DNA from: Choristoneura fumiferana
Taxonomy: Eukaryota; Arthropoda; Insecta; Lepidoptera; Tortricidae
Length of the DNA: 64,000 nucleotides
Assembly (NCBI RefSeq): GCF_025370935.1
Contig: NC_133476.1
Span: forward strand, 18,425,047 to 18,489,046
Direction: 5' to 3'
Shown in pieces: positions 1 to 12,500 of the stretch. Under the pieces are notes generated by a model. It saw only the letters and a program-made list of their open reading frames with translations, was not told the DNA's origin and ran no database searches. Both the position numbers and the translations under genes were made by a program. Position 1 is the stretch's first letter. Each line of letters begins with the position of its first letter.

Positions 1-1455
1 TATTTCGCTTAACGCTGTGGCAATGGTCTAAAATTAAGTATTTATTAGTGAGTACGGTATAAGTATCTTAGAATTCTAAGATTTCCGATTCTTAGGAATG
101 TATCCTACAATTTTATTTCAAAGTTAGGACGGAATTATCATGTCCACATACGAGAAGCTTTAAAAAATGTACTTAAGTACTTAATAATATTCGTATAAGT
201 GCATATACTCGTAATATAACATTTAATTACTTTTACCAATTCATTCTTTTTTAAAATATGACTTTTCTGTCCTATTAATAGGACAATTTCGCCAGTGTCA
301 AAGTAAACACTCTTTGAGAGGGACGGTGATAGTAAAATTACAGAAACCACGTGGAAACCACTTGCGCATTAAAAAATGTCAGACACGAGAGCAATATAGA
401 AGTGATCACTGTTCACTGTTAAGGTTAATCGCCGCATAAAGCACTATCAAAATTATACTTCAACTAGCCAAAGAAACAGAGATAGCAAAATTAGACATTG
501 TCTACATCCGCCATATTCGAATGCTACAAATCGAATCTCATTTAATTACTTTTATCAGTGTTATTACAAACGTCATCTACTCAGTGTCTTATCACTTTTG
601 CTACACAAGAATCCGTTTCATCGGTCTTGAATCAATTTGTTCTATCAAATCGTAATAGGTCATACTTACTGGCGTGCCTCATTATACAATTATACATATC
701 AATTAATGATTTTCTGTATTCAAAACAAATCGTCAGCACCAGTCGGATGTGAAGCTAATCGAATGCGGTTCTTATCGTTACGAGCATTTATTGGTCGTTA
801 AAATAAAACTATATTTCTAAATTTTACTGCTACTTGGAGATCTTGAGGCTTATGAAGCGTTCAAAATCAAACGGAGAAAACCATTCTTGTTTCTAGGTTT
901 TTTTATTATTATCCTCGACAGAGATTTTATCTTGCCTGTAATGTACCAAGCAGTAGTTTCTTATATTCGTACTTATATTCGAGACTGAATCTGGTTGTCA
1001 ACTACCCTTGTAGAATAAGGGTAGTTTCTTATCGTACCTATATCAAAATATCTAACTAGATACAAGGCGTGTGAAGAAGAGAAATTGTATGTAGTAAAGT
1101 GAAGCAACAATCAACTTTGTGTGGATGTAAAGCACCAGAAAAGTATACGAGACCGAAAGTCCGTAGTTGGCTTTAGCGTGGTTTCAAATGCATCTTGCAT
1201 TGATGGTCTAAGAGCACATATCGCCGGCTGACAAGCAAAACTCACTCAAATTTCTGTCACTGCTCTTCAAAAAGTCGTATCTAGTTAGTAATTTCATACT
1301 GAGATACGAGCTTTGTCGTAAGTAGTAGTGTTGGTACCTACATAGTGACTTTTGCTTGTCATTGTCACCCTATTATTATGATGTTTCGATAAATATTAGA
1401 TTCAGCTTAAAGTATCTACTTCTCCATCTCATGATCCACAAATTCATTTCACCGT
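1..1455. other. no gene recognised
   Basis: AT-rich DNA with frequent stops on both strands. I see no conserved protein motif or clear repeat. The short ORFs have no recognisable domains. Confidence 0.5.
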
Positions 1456-1460
1456 GCATC

Positions 1461-1530
1461 ATCATCATCATCCCAGCCTATATACGTTCCACTGCTGGGC
1501 ACAGGCCTCCTCTCAGAATGAAAGGGCACC
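1461..1530 (-). mobile_element. SINE-1 3' end fragment
   Basis: Reverse complement of the common end of SINE-1 (see 17835-18152): CATCATCATC, then cccagcctatatacgt and cactgctgggcacaggcctc. The head is missing. Confidence 0.7.
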
Positions 1531-2404
1531 GTGCATATATTTTTGAAAAGGAGAACCTTCCTTGCGATTTGCGATATTATGTTAGGTAAGTACTTACCTA
1601 CTTATCTAAAGTAGAATGAAGCACTGCTTAAGCATAATATAGAAATATAAAATGTTTAGATTAGAATAATAGGTTCGCACCTTCAGTAGTACAAGGGCAT
1701 AGTTGTCTAAAAGTCTAAAAATGAGTTAATATTGTACCTTGATAGTTCAAGGGCATTATCTTAATATCGAATAATTAATAAATTATACCTACCCTTGTTC
1801 TGAAGATAAAATATTATTATAGTAAGTACAGGTATTACAATTACCTAATTTTAAAAGCATATTCTGCCAGTTATATAATATTTTTTAAGTTGATACTTAC
1901 CTCCAAGCGTTCTTGCGAAAAAGATCCTTGTCAGACAGACAGACGGATATCAAAGCGTTCTTGTACGAGTACGGGTTTCATTCTTCCTTTAGAACGAAAC
2001 CCTAAAAATGTAGACGATTAAATCAAGACTTCTTAATACACTTCGGTTTCAAACTGCGCGAGACAGTTAGTACATTTTAAAGGATGAATTATTACAATTT
2101 GATGAACGTAGAGTCATTGAACTCTCAAAATAGCATCACAATGGCCACCATCAGATCTATAGTCGGTCGAGATCGTATTGGCTTTGTACAAGGCAATTCA
2201 CGCCGCGTTCAATAAATGCTATTATTGTGTTTCTAACGCTCGCTTTGTGATTGCATCGGACTTAGGATGTGCATACGATAACGCTTATGCGGGCAGGGGG
2301 TTGCCATGCGTCAGGATTTGTCCTGATATGTCAAGATTTTTGACCTTTTTCTAGGACTGCGGCCGGACTTTGCAAGTGTCGGGTTTTATCATCCTCATAA
2401 AAAA

Positions 2405-2540
2405 AAAGTAATTATGTTTTTTATGGCATGGGGGGAAAACTAGCAAACGGATCGCCTGATGGTAAGCGATTACCGTCGCCCATGGACACCTGCAACACCA
2501 GAAGAGGCAAAAGTGCGTTGCCGACTAGGTATCAACAAAA
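2405..2540 (-). mobile_element. short retroposon D copy
   Basis: On the minus strand it reads gttgcaggtgtccatgggcg, then ggtaatcgcttaccatcagg, and ends in an A-rich tail. The same core recurs at 26170-26290, 32888-33010 and 35466-35565. The A tail suggests spread by reverse transcription. The parent family is unknown to me. Confidence 0.6.
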
Positions 2541-2679
2541 CCAATAATATTTCTTTCGAAACAGTTAAAAATAGGATAGGTAAATTAACAGATAATAGAG
2601 ATCTCAATATTTTTTTCCTTATAACTCTAGTTACAATATACTTTTGTTATTTGGTTTTACGCCAAATCTCTGTTAGGTA

Positions 2680-2810
2680 CAGTCACCAGCACCAATACCT
2701 GACACAACAAGCGTGCATAAATATCTCATACGACTCTATTTCTAGGGCCGGAAAGACGTGTCAGATATTTTTGCACGCTCCGCTGTGGCAGATATTAATG
2801 CTGGTGACTG
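2680..2810. mobile_element. Tc1/mariner-like MITE, CAGTCACCAGCA family
   Basis: Terminal inverted repeats CAGTCACCAGCA...TGCTGGTGACTG are flanked on both sides by TA, the usual mariner target duplication. There is no coding capacity. A second complete copy is at 26578-26682. Confidence 0.75.
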
Positions 2811-3689
2811 TACTAGAAATATCAGGACTTTTGGGCGATGTCAGGATTTTTATCAGGACATTTCATTTTTCCATATGGCAACCCTATGCGGGCAGGAATG
2901 TGGTGCAGCTAAGTAGCATAGGTTACACTGTTGGCGATTCAAACGAAATGATTGAAAGGGATCATGCCCATTTAATTTACATAAAGGCACGTAGGGCACG
3001 GTACTTGGACCCATTTCCTGCGGCCTTCTCGGCCACGAAATAAAGAACAATGTTGCCAGCTTTCTTTGACATAATTTAAAATGTACATCAATTCATAATC
3101 TTATTAATGTTATTAAGTTGGCGTGTATGAATGTTTGTTGCTCTTTCACACTAAGGCATTTAAAATGGGTTTGAATGACATTGGACACGCGGATTGTTGA
3201 TAATGTAAGTGAATAAATAAAATAAAATAATCTAGCTACATTAACATTTATTATACCTACTGTTCATCCCAGAAAATTTTATATTATAGCTATAAAACGC
3301 AATCCCTAAAGGAGTAAAATAAGAGAAAATAAGGGATGGTATATTGGCGCAGAAGTTCACGGAGTTAGTATGTATTTATTTATGTTTGCGCGAATGAAGT
3401 CGCGGGGAAAAGGTAGTTAGTCACATTCTGTCTGGTTATTCTTGTTGCAGCTGTCTCGGGTGTTACTTGATACCACATGGTGTCACATGGTATTTAAAAC
3501 CGAGCCTCAATTTCTCAAAAAGTAGAAAGTTCTCTTTACGCAACTTTGAAAAAATATCATTGGCAACTCTCTTATTGGCAGTGCAAGTTAAATATTGTAA
3601 AAGCTTTTAAAATGTGTTTATGTACTTACCATTAGTTTTATTCGACTATTTTCTTACTTTATACTTACCTTATGTAACAAGCGTAGGTA

Positions 3690-3857
3690 CCATCAGCCAA
3701 ATATGTGGTCTACCACCCTAAAGTTGATAATCGTTTGCATGTCACAAAACAATAATTCCAATAAACTTGTCTGTCAACTTGGAAGTTCGACTTTAGCGAC
3801 ATATTCATTTAATAGGAACTTGTTTAAAAATTGATAGACCACTTATTTGACTGATGG
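3690..3857. mobile_element. TA-flanked MITE, CCATCAG family
   Basis: The ends CCATCAGCCAAATATGTGGT and ACCACTTATTTGACTGATGG are inverted repeats with two mismatches, and TA flanks both sides. Noncoding, about 168 bp. Confidence 0.65.
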
Positions 3858-4029
3858 TACCTACCTAATAAATTTGTATCGACTATTCCTACTTATGAAA
3901 TTCCATTTAATGTATCCAGTTTCCTATCCTACCCATATAATTGTTTTAAGCTTTTAATTATAAAAGAGAAAACTTTAACCTTTTTTTTGTTTTAACCTTT
4001 TATCAATGAAAATTTTTCAGATTTAAAAT

Positions 4030-4135
4030 ATTGTCGAGCGCAATCCATTTACCGTATTTTTGTGTTAGCGTGAAGGAGTAACAAATACACGCACGCACAC
4101 ACATACAAACTTTCGAATTTTTAACATTCTTAGTA
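4030..4135 (+). mobile_element. RTE-like LINE 3' tail fragment
   Basis: The text gcgtgaaggagtaacaaata followed by an AC-rich run and caaactttcgaatttttaac matches the end of the repeat at 53220-53585. Only the last 100 bp remain. Confidence 0.5.
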
Positions 4136-4470
4136 TTTACATAAAGTACCTTGTCCACGTGTTAAAGTGGTCACTTTGTGATTTAGATGTACACAATAAT
4201 CTTGATGGAACATGCGTATACGCAGCAGAAGCTCAGTCACTCACCGTTAGCTCGTGACGATCTCGATTGAGCTTTTAAATGTTGACACAAAGAATAACGA
4301 CAGATGCGATAGCTATCGAGCTCGGGGCGACCCACTTACTGTACAATCTGATGTTCAAGCGTTGAAGAAGAGTGATAAGTATTTCGAGCATTTGTTGATT
4401 CCGATCGAGACCTCGCGTCTTCGTTGCAGTCTACTATCCTCTCTTAAGAGTCCTATATCCCAACTGTCCC

Positions 4471-4602
4471 TATACTACAAAGTGGAAAATCGAACTTCGT
4501 ATCTTGCCGTCCCGCTAACGCTTGTAATTGTTTATACGAGAGTAAGAGGGACTGTACGATACGAGTACAAACTACGATTTTCGAATTTCGTAGTAGCCGC
4601 AC
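4471..4602. mobile_element. palindromic MITE P, copy 1 (diverged)
   Basis: A self-complementary repeat: cgaacttcgtatcttgccgt on the left and a diverged inverse ending ttcgaatttcgtagtagcc on the right. It matches copies at 9355, 16527, 49514, 50449 and 60091. Confidence 0.65.
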
Positions 4603-4705
4603 TGAATCACGTGAAATAAGCTAGATTCCTAACAATATATTAGTCCGTCAGTTACATTTTCAAAAAATATCTGACAACTCTTCTTTTTTGTCAATTAAAC
4701 AAACA

Positions 4706-4885
4706 AAGTGTCTGGGCGACCGAGCTTTGCTCGGACTAAAACTCGATAATAAGCATTTTCTCTGAGATAAGACCAAGCTAGATCGATTTGTCCCCGAGAA
4801 CCCCTACTCACCAAATTTCATCGAAATCGTTGGAGCCATTTCCGAGATTCTGATTATATACATACAAGAATTACTCGTTTAAAGG
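4706..4885 (+). mobile_element. repeat C (GGGCGACCGAGC...), copy 1
   Basis: Starts tctgggcgaccgagctttgc and ends acaagaattactcgtttaaa. Two other copies at 18275-18462 and 49773-50120 are inverted relative to it. It is a dispersed repeat of unclear class with conserved ends. Confidence 0.65.
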
Positions 4886-7800
4886 TATTAGATATGGACA
4901 TATAGCCGGTTAAAGTTCCGCGTTATGTCACACCTATGTACACTTTTTACTTAGAAGTGACGCCACGGGCCCCTGCTTCCGAACTTTGATGCGCTTCATC
5001 TTTGTCATTTTCTGTTTGATCAACAAAAGAAAAAATACATGACCTTCTATCTTTTCATAATTAAGTTGTTGGACTAAATAGAATACTTATTTTTTTACGC
5101 AGGAATCTATACCCAAATTTTATAAGCAGGGTCGACAATTTTATGAAACATTTTGTCGATTCTCTTTTTGAAAATTTTCGAAAATGGAAGATGGTTAAAA
5201 ACGTACAAGACTCGTGAGGTCTACAGCACACGAAGTCACTAAATAGTATTTGGTGTATCCTGAAGTGTTAACGCGTAAGGATGAGATAAAATACAGTATT
5301 TTCCCCTGATTACAGAGTCCTGTTTGGCAGTTAATCTAAGTAGTATAAACTGATTCTAAAATCATTTGCGTATGAGTATAATCATGAGTCGTTATAGTCA
5401 GTTTACGGCTCGAAGAAACCGCAAGAGCATCTGTTTTAAACTTGTAGGTAATCAAGGTTATGATTGGATCAAACGAATCGTAGTTATGGCATGGATGCAT
5501 GTTGTACTATGACTTTAGTTAGCAGTTTTTGGTCTAGTAAATACTTAGATTTACTGGCCCAGATATATTTTCAATCTTTAGGCATTAGTTACTAGATTAA
5601 GATATGAAACGAATGCCTTTTTAGGTAAGTACAAATATTTTCAAGGCCATATCCTTGCTTAAATTAAACCTGCACCTGACCGATGTAAGGAACAAAGTGG
5701 TAGGTAATTTACAAATTTACATGTATTGGGCGTAATAGGTACCCTCACAAAAAAATCGTTTGAGTTTTATTTGTTAAGTTAGTGTGCATGTTACAACGAA
5801 GCAAACGAGGAATATTTATGAAAAAAGAAATGAAGCTAAGCTAAGTTATCGACTAGATATGTTATATGATATGATTAGCCGGTATGCTTCGAATGTAATG
5901 AAACAAATTATAATACCTAAGTCAAAAATATGACGCACACGCACGGTGCATGTGTCGTCTTTCCAGCCAAAGGTAATGCGAGCCTTGTGATAATCGCAGT
6001 GCAACGTACCTAAACGAAACACGTGTACATAAGCTATACCTACCTACGAGCGTCGACAGACGACAAATAACTACGTTTAAAGTTACTTTCAAATTATTGT
6101 CCATAAATACGAAGGAGTTTGGTTTTAGATAAATACCTCATGATTTCTAATGACGAACTAATCTATGTATATAAAATAATGAATTTAAAAATGCATGTTC
6201 GCGCATCACTTCAGAACAGCTATAGGTACCTATCTATTTGGTTAGTTTTTTTTTGTGATTACATCAGAATATGGATCATTTTGCACTGAATTATGTATAC
6301 TGATATTAATTACTAAGTTACCCTGTAAATTATTTTAAGAATTCAACGACCAGTATTTTTGTATTAACCAAACTTAAGTTAAATCTAAAACATTCTAATA
6401 TTTTTAACTAAATAAATTAATATAGTTTAACCAGCATTAGGTTAGGTAGTAATCCACTATTACATACATGTTGAAGTTTTCCTTATCAAGTCAACTATTA
6501 CTGCATCGTAATTATTTACTGTCGATCGGAATCAGTACCTATGTCATGTGATTCACTAACGTATCTGTTCTTGGCTATAGTTCTGGGTGATTATATGTAT
6601 GTGCTTAGGTATAAAATATATGCAATCTGTGACCGAAGGCGGTAAACGATGATAGCTCACGGCCGGAACTATCGGTGGTTGCGCGTGCGCATGAAATGTG
6701 CATTACAATGCTATAGGTACGAACAAGCTAATAATAAAAATAGCTTTATGAAATGAGCACTTTAAAGGCATTGTAATTCATTTTTATTTCGAAAGCCAAT
6801 AGCCAGCACGTGGAGTTAACTAATACATTCATATTAACACAGAAAAGTTGCCATAAGTAAGAACGTCTAGCAAAATCAAGCTAATTTTATGAAATCAAGC
6901 TATATTGTAAACTGAGAATTCTTAATGTACAAGAAATAACGAATAACAGAGACGAGATAAAAAAATACCCAGGAACGACCGTGTAGCCATCGTAAAAGTA
7001 AAACTCTAGTGAAAAAGATACAGTAACGATCAATCACTTTTACTCGTCGAAAATAAAATTCCATTATTGGTACTTTCTGATTTCTGTGTACTGTTAAGGC
7101 ATTTTGATCCAATACGATGGAATGCATGTCAGATGTCAAGTGATACTAAAGTGGGCCGTCTGATGAAGGCTGCGATTGAAAAGGACGGTAAATGACGCTC
7201 ATTCATGGTAAATAGCTTTCTACGGCTATCAGCTCGGACTTGATTGGAACTGTGACTTGCGAAGAACTTCTTCGTTATAGGACACATGATTTTAAAATCA
7301 TAATCGCACTCGTATATAAAGATAAGTGTTACATATACGGATCAACATGATTTCTGTTATGATTTTGAAATAGGTATCAATTTTCTAAATAGTAATATCA
7401 GACAAAATAACGAGACTGCAACAGATATATTTGATAATACGTCTCAACGATATAACACAAAAATAATATAGATAAAAGAAAGGAAGGCTGTTCTCAGATC
7501 AAAGATATATTAAGGACGCGAAAGAAACGAAAATATTTCCCCCTAGATCTGCGCCAACTAGAGTTTTACTGATGATGACGATGATGATTTCTGCACAAAA
7601 AGACCGAAAGCTAAACGCAATGGCATTAAAAATATTCCTCTTGAATAATTTTTAATTACACGATACATTCGGATAGGGATCCTTTAATGTTACCGCATCC
7701 AATATAGCCAGTAAATACTCATTAATGTAACGACTTGCCAAAATTAAAGGAGAAATCAATAATTGTGTTGCCATCTTCATGTCAAACAGACCGCTAAATG

Positions 7801-8197
7801 TGAAGTGTAATTACCCGAAATCATGGCAGAAGCGTGAAAGCGTTTATAATAAATGTGGATGGGCCATGGTGAGCCAGCGCAAGTTGTCAAGGTTGAGATG
7901 CGCGTGAGCTGCGTACAGTGGGTATTACAAAGCGGTTGTATATGTAATGTTAGAATATGGAATGAAACTAAATGGAACGGACAATAACTCGTTTTTAATT
8001 GGTATTTCAAAAATCCGAAGTTTTTATTCTTCTATCAAGTCTGTTCTATACCCATGACCATGAGAAGAAGAGATCGAGACGACCCGTCGGAAACACTGAG
8101 GTGACAGACACATGAATCCAGGGATTCATTTTTGTCAGCTCAGTGTAAGTTTCCGAACATCTATATCATGACATCGGGGCTTTCAAGGAAAGGGCTT
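4886..8197. other. no gene recognised
   Basis: AT-rich intergenic DNA with no domain-bearing ORF. It has a few simple stretches, such as the GATGATGACGATGATGAT run near 7571-7589, and no repeat I can define. Confidence 0.45.
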
Positions 8198-8382
8198 AAG
8201 CCGCGTATCCACTAGAGGCAGCCTTGGGCCGAGCGGCTGCCTCGCTCAGAGGCCGCGCAAGTGGAGACGCTGCCAAAGGCACGGCTCAGACTGAGGCTCC
8301 TTTGAGCACGGCCAAAAAACCGACAAAATATGGCTCGGCTAGCGGTGCTCGGCCTGAGGCTGCTCTAATGGATACGCGGCTT
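8198..8382. mobile_element. GC-rich MITE with inverted ends
   Basis: Ends AAGCCGCGTATCCACTAGAG and a near-inverse CTCTAATGGATACGCGGCTT. The interior is GC-rich in an AT-rich setting, which creates an open frame of no apparent meaning. One copy in the window. Confidence 0.6.
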
Positions 8383-8444
8383 TATACTTTCTTAAAAGGA
8401 CGGCAACAGACCAATGACTCTCCTTGAATAGTTTCCTATAAAAT

Positions 8445-8580
8445 AAAAAAACCGGCCAAGAGCGTGTCGGACACGCCCAGGATAGGGTTTGGTAGCCATT
8501 AGGGAAAAAAAACAAGCAATATTTTTCTAAAGACTTCTTATTTTGTACGGAATCTTCCAGGTTTAGGTAAATTTTCAACC
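8445..8580 (+). mobile_element. repeat A (GGCCAAGAGCGTGTCGG), partial
   Basis: Begins aaaaaaccggccaagagcgt, then gtcggacacgcc and a run toward atcttccaggtttagg. Longer copies are at 39404-39748 and 48102-48600. Confidence 0.65.
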
Positions 8581-9354
8581 GACTTCAAAATAGGACGAGG
8601 TTCTCAATTCGTCTGGATGTTTTTTTTTTTGTGTTTGTTACGCGATAACTCCGCCAATTGTGGGCCGAATTTCAAAATTATTTTTTTATTCTAAAGGACA
8701 TACTTGGTGGTCCCTTTGACACGAAGTTAGGATCTGATGATGGAATCTTAGAGAAATCGAGGGCAACCCTCGAATTTTTAAAGCACACCTATAGCGATTT
8801 TGGCAATTTTAACACCAAGTCAAGTATTTACATTCAGAAAGTATCATTTGGTGTACTGGACCTGATAAAGAAGACCGTAGGTACCGGTACCCTGTTATAA
8901 AAAATATTAGACGCATTAAGCAACATAAATTGGATTGTACAATACCTTTATTGTATTCTTGTTCAGTATTTTATATTAATACGCTCTTTGTTTTTTTTTA
9001 AGTTACCTATTTCGTTTATATGATCTCACATCAAATATCTGATAGCGTATAGCAGTATCACTTTCATTGTAAATTTAATTCATTCATAAATTCAGATGGT
9101 CCTTTCAATCAGTTCGATCCAGTAAATCTTCGTCCAATCCCGACTGACCTGGCCATTCTGAGCGCCAACTGATATCTAGATCTGACCCTTGCCATGAATA
9201 TTGATCAGTCGCATTAAAATGGACGCAGCGACCTTAATTATATCTGTTTACAGTATGCACAAGCATGCGCGTGCGCGTACAACTACTTCGCTACTATGCA
9301 AGCATGTACTTTGCAGCTTTATAAGTATAAACACGATTTTATGGCGCCACTGCA

Positions 9355-9480
9355 GGGCTACTACGAAACTCGAAACTCGAAGTTCGTATCGTACCGTCCC
9401 TCTCGCTCTCGTATTATACAGCATAAGTGTCAGAGTGACCGCACGACACGAACTTCGAATTTCAAGTTTCGTAGTAGCCC
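9355..9480. mobile_element. palindromic MITE P, copy 2
   Basis: Opens GGGCTACTACGAAACTCGAA and closes with the inverse TTTCGTAGTAGCCC. The two halves pair over most of their length, so any transcript would fold into one hairpin. Confidence 0.75.
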
Positions 9481-9539
9481 TGATGAACCGTCTAATGTTG
9501 CGTAGGTCGGAATTGATGGCAACTTTGGATAGGTAGTTG

Positions 9540-12500
9540 AAACTGACTTCAAAATCTTGCCAAATTTGAACTTCCTTTTTCGATTATAAGTTTGTTGGCC
9601 TCCTGTACTTCAATTTAGAAGGAAAACGTTATCATAATTACATCCTTAGTTTCATAATTAGGAGAGTTGGTGGTCAGTTCATTCATGAGTCATAACTTAA
9701 AAAGCTTTTGCAGTAAGTATATCTGATTTAACATAAACAAAAAATGTAAGACCTGCGACTGTGATTAAAACATGTTTTCTAATTATCTTGAAATTCCAGA
9801 ACGGAAGGGCCAAGTTACATTATCATACGACGGCATTACAATTAGGTATAATGCCTTGGAATCTCAGACAGTTACAAATTTTATTATTGACAGAAACTCA
9901 CAGAATCACTTCATTGATTGAGCAATTATATTCGTTCCAATATGTACCTATTCAGTTAATAATAAAGAACTTTGAAAACAAAAAAAAAAACAAACAAACT
10001 TCATTGAATGTCTCTTTTACCATGTTTAACATATTCTGAACTACAGTATACATAGACACATGTACCGTGTATATAATTAGTGGTAATTCACCTCGTTGAC
10101 GCCAAAGAGGACCAATATTAGCGAGTGTGTCAGAGCTAACGGGAAACATTAACTAACCAAGCCTTTTATAGGATCTTGTACGCCCAACTAGGCTAGAGAT
10201 GATTATGTTAACGTTAACAAACACGCATACGGTCGTATTAGCTTTTTCTGTAAGCAGCGATGTGACGACAAATTGATAATATAGTTTAGTATTTCTGTTG
10301 AGAATTGGCGAGTCATGATTTATTTCTGTATTCGGTAACAATTTTTTATTTTCTTAAGTATTGGAGATTACTTGATCAGAAGATCGAAAATACAAACTAA
10401 GACATGAATGCACAGAAAAACCAAAAAAGGAGACCAGCGCTGGGAATCGAACCCAGGTCCTCAGCATCAGAAGATACCAAAGTTCAATAAATGTGAAATT
10501 TTTGGGAGAAGGCCTTTTTACTAAGTAGTTGCGATCAAAAAGTTACTTACTGAACCTACTGGTGGTTGGCTTCGGTCCCATAATATCTTTCAAATAGCAG
10601 TCTCTATCTACTCATCGAAAACCCGAAAGTTTACTAGGTACTTTGAGGGTTATTATGGTTAATTCCAATCAATATAGCGACCTACCTATTCGAAAAAGTG
10701 ACGTTGTAATATCACGTTTGCTCCAATTATTCACCGTTCACACTTCCTTGTTAGAAAGGACGTTTATTTCACCGCGTCCCAGCAATGCCACTTCGTACAC
10801 AATAGAACAGGTTTTATTTATTTATTGGCAGCAGTATTAGCCGACATTGTTCACCAACTGTTGCCAGCCCGCTTATTACCTGGACAGTAAACGTGTGATT
10901 AGTGTCAGATGCAAATAAAATACAGATTCGATTGAGAGCATAAATATAACTTGTTATGATTCGATTCGCTCCTAGCGCTGCCTTGAAAATTCGATTACTT
11001 ATCGTGAGGAAGTTAGTATCGAGTAAAAAATTGCAAAATCTCATATAAAGTTTCGTGGAATCGTGTATGAATCATCAATTTAAATTGATTCGATCGATGC
11101 TATCAATTTACTGTATTCGGTTAACAAAAACGCTCCACAAAAGGTTTCGGCTGCAGCCGCGGACATGCAGAAGTGATTCACGACGGTCACTCGATAGGGA
11201 TCGGGCCGGCTTCAGCTTGTGGCTGACCCGGTGTAAGTTACATTACAACACCAATCAAATAATACACGATAACTCCATGTAAATTCACTTTACTTCGACC
11301 AGCGTGAATAATAAACATGATTAATGGGGTTCTTCTTTATAATGAAACCTTTCGGCGTCTGTTTCTGTCTGATTGTGAAATTTGCGTTCCAAATCTGGTG
11401 CCTACGCAAATTAAAGTTCATCAACGAGGAAGCGGTGACGCCATTCGGCGCCAACGCCAAGGGTCCAATAAAGACTTGTTATGCTGAATTTTACTGGAGC
11501 ATTGCACTGCAACGGTGCGTTGCAGGGTAATTAGAGTTCGATGACCTCAAACGGCTACAATGGGAGCTAGTACTAAAACTCAATACCCTAAGAACAGCGT
11601 ACTGGGAAGTGATTTCAGCTACTAAAGTAAGCCACGATTTAGAGCTTCCAGTGTTCCTAATAATAACCCTCGCTCCTACGTATTTCCATGGCACTCCACG
11701 TATAGTAAATTGCGTTGAAAATAAGCCGCTTTTTTCCTTTGCGAATTTTCTTGGTTTTATACTTATAAACCTCACAAAGAGTAATTGCCTCGAGTACACG
11801 TAGGTACCTTATCTTACAGTGGGACCTTCGGGCCTAAACAATAGATCTTTTGTGTTTCTCTTTCCATTCTTTGGGTCGAATAACAAGATAGTAATTTACT
11901 TTGCAAGGCACAAACAAAGTGCAAGTAGACGTTGTTTATTAATTTACTATTTGAATAGTACCTAAAATAGAATAGCAATAACCTTGCCATTAAGAACAAC
12001 GAATGCAACTGACTGTTTACTTTTAGATTAGTTCAACCAGGAATTCTATCTGTCATATTTCCATATTTTGCTTCTTAATATACCGGACTCTTTTAAAGAT
12101 AGTTTGGGTTCCAGTTTCCTTATACATACTATACTCCTCTTAGTAACCGAAGCTACGTCCCGTCATATGGTAAAGTGCATCGGCATTCAAGTGTCAGGGC
12201 AGAGCGAGTATTGTCCGAGCTGTTCCCGCCGCTTTTTGTTCCCCTACGTGAGACACCGCGGCGCTTCTTAACGATCATCAAACCAGTTCCACATTTCATC
12301 GCGTCATGCCAAATCTGGCAGTAAATACCTCGACACCCCGTTTGTTCTCACGACTTCTACCTTAAAAAACCAACAGCTTATTGGATAACCGAACGCTTCA
12401 CCGTTAATGATCGATTGACGAATAATTGGCCAAAAAACGTTCAATGATCAGCGTTGCGCCTCATTATTACTATCGTACATTTAAGTAATTATGTACTTTC

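Noticed and set aside
2459..3043. 194-residue plus-strand ORF
   Set aside because: It runs through a retroposon D fragment and a complete TA-flanked MITE (2680-2810). The protein has no recognisable domain, so the frame is a by-product of repeats.
11324..11530. 68-residue ORF with a hydrophobic N-terminus
   Set aside because: It could mimic a secreted peptide, but there is no cleavage-site logic, no neighbouring exon and no recognised family.
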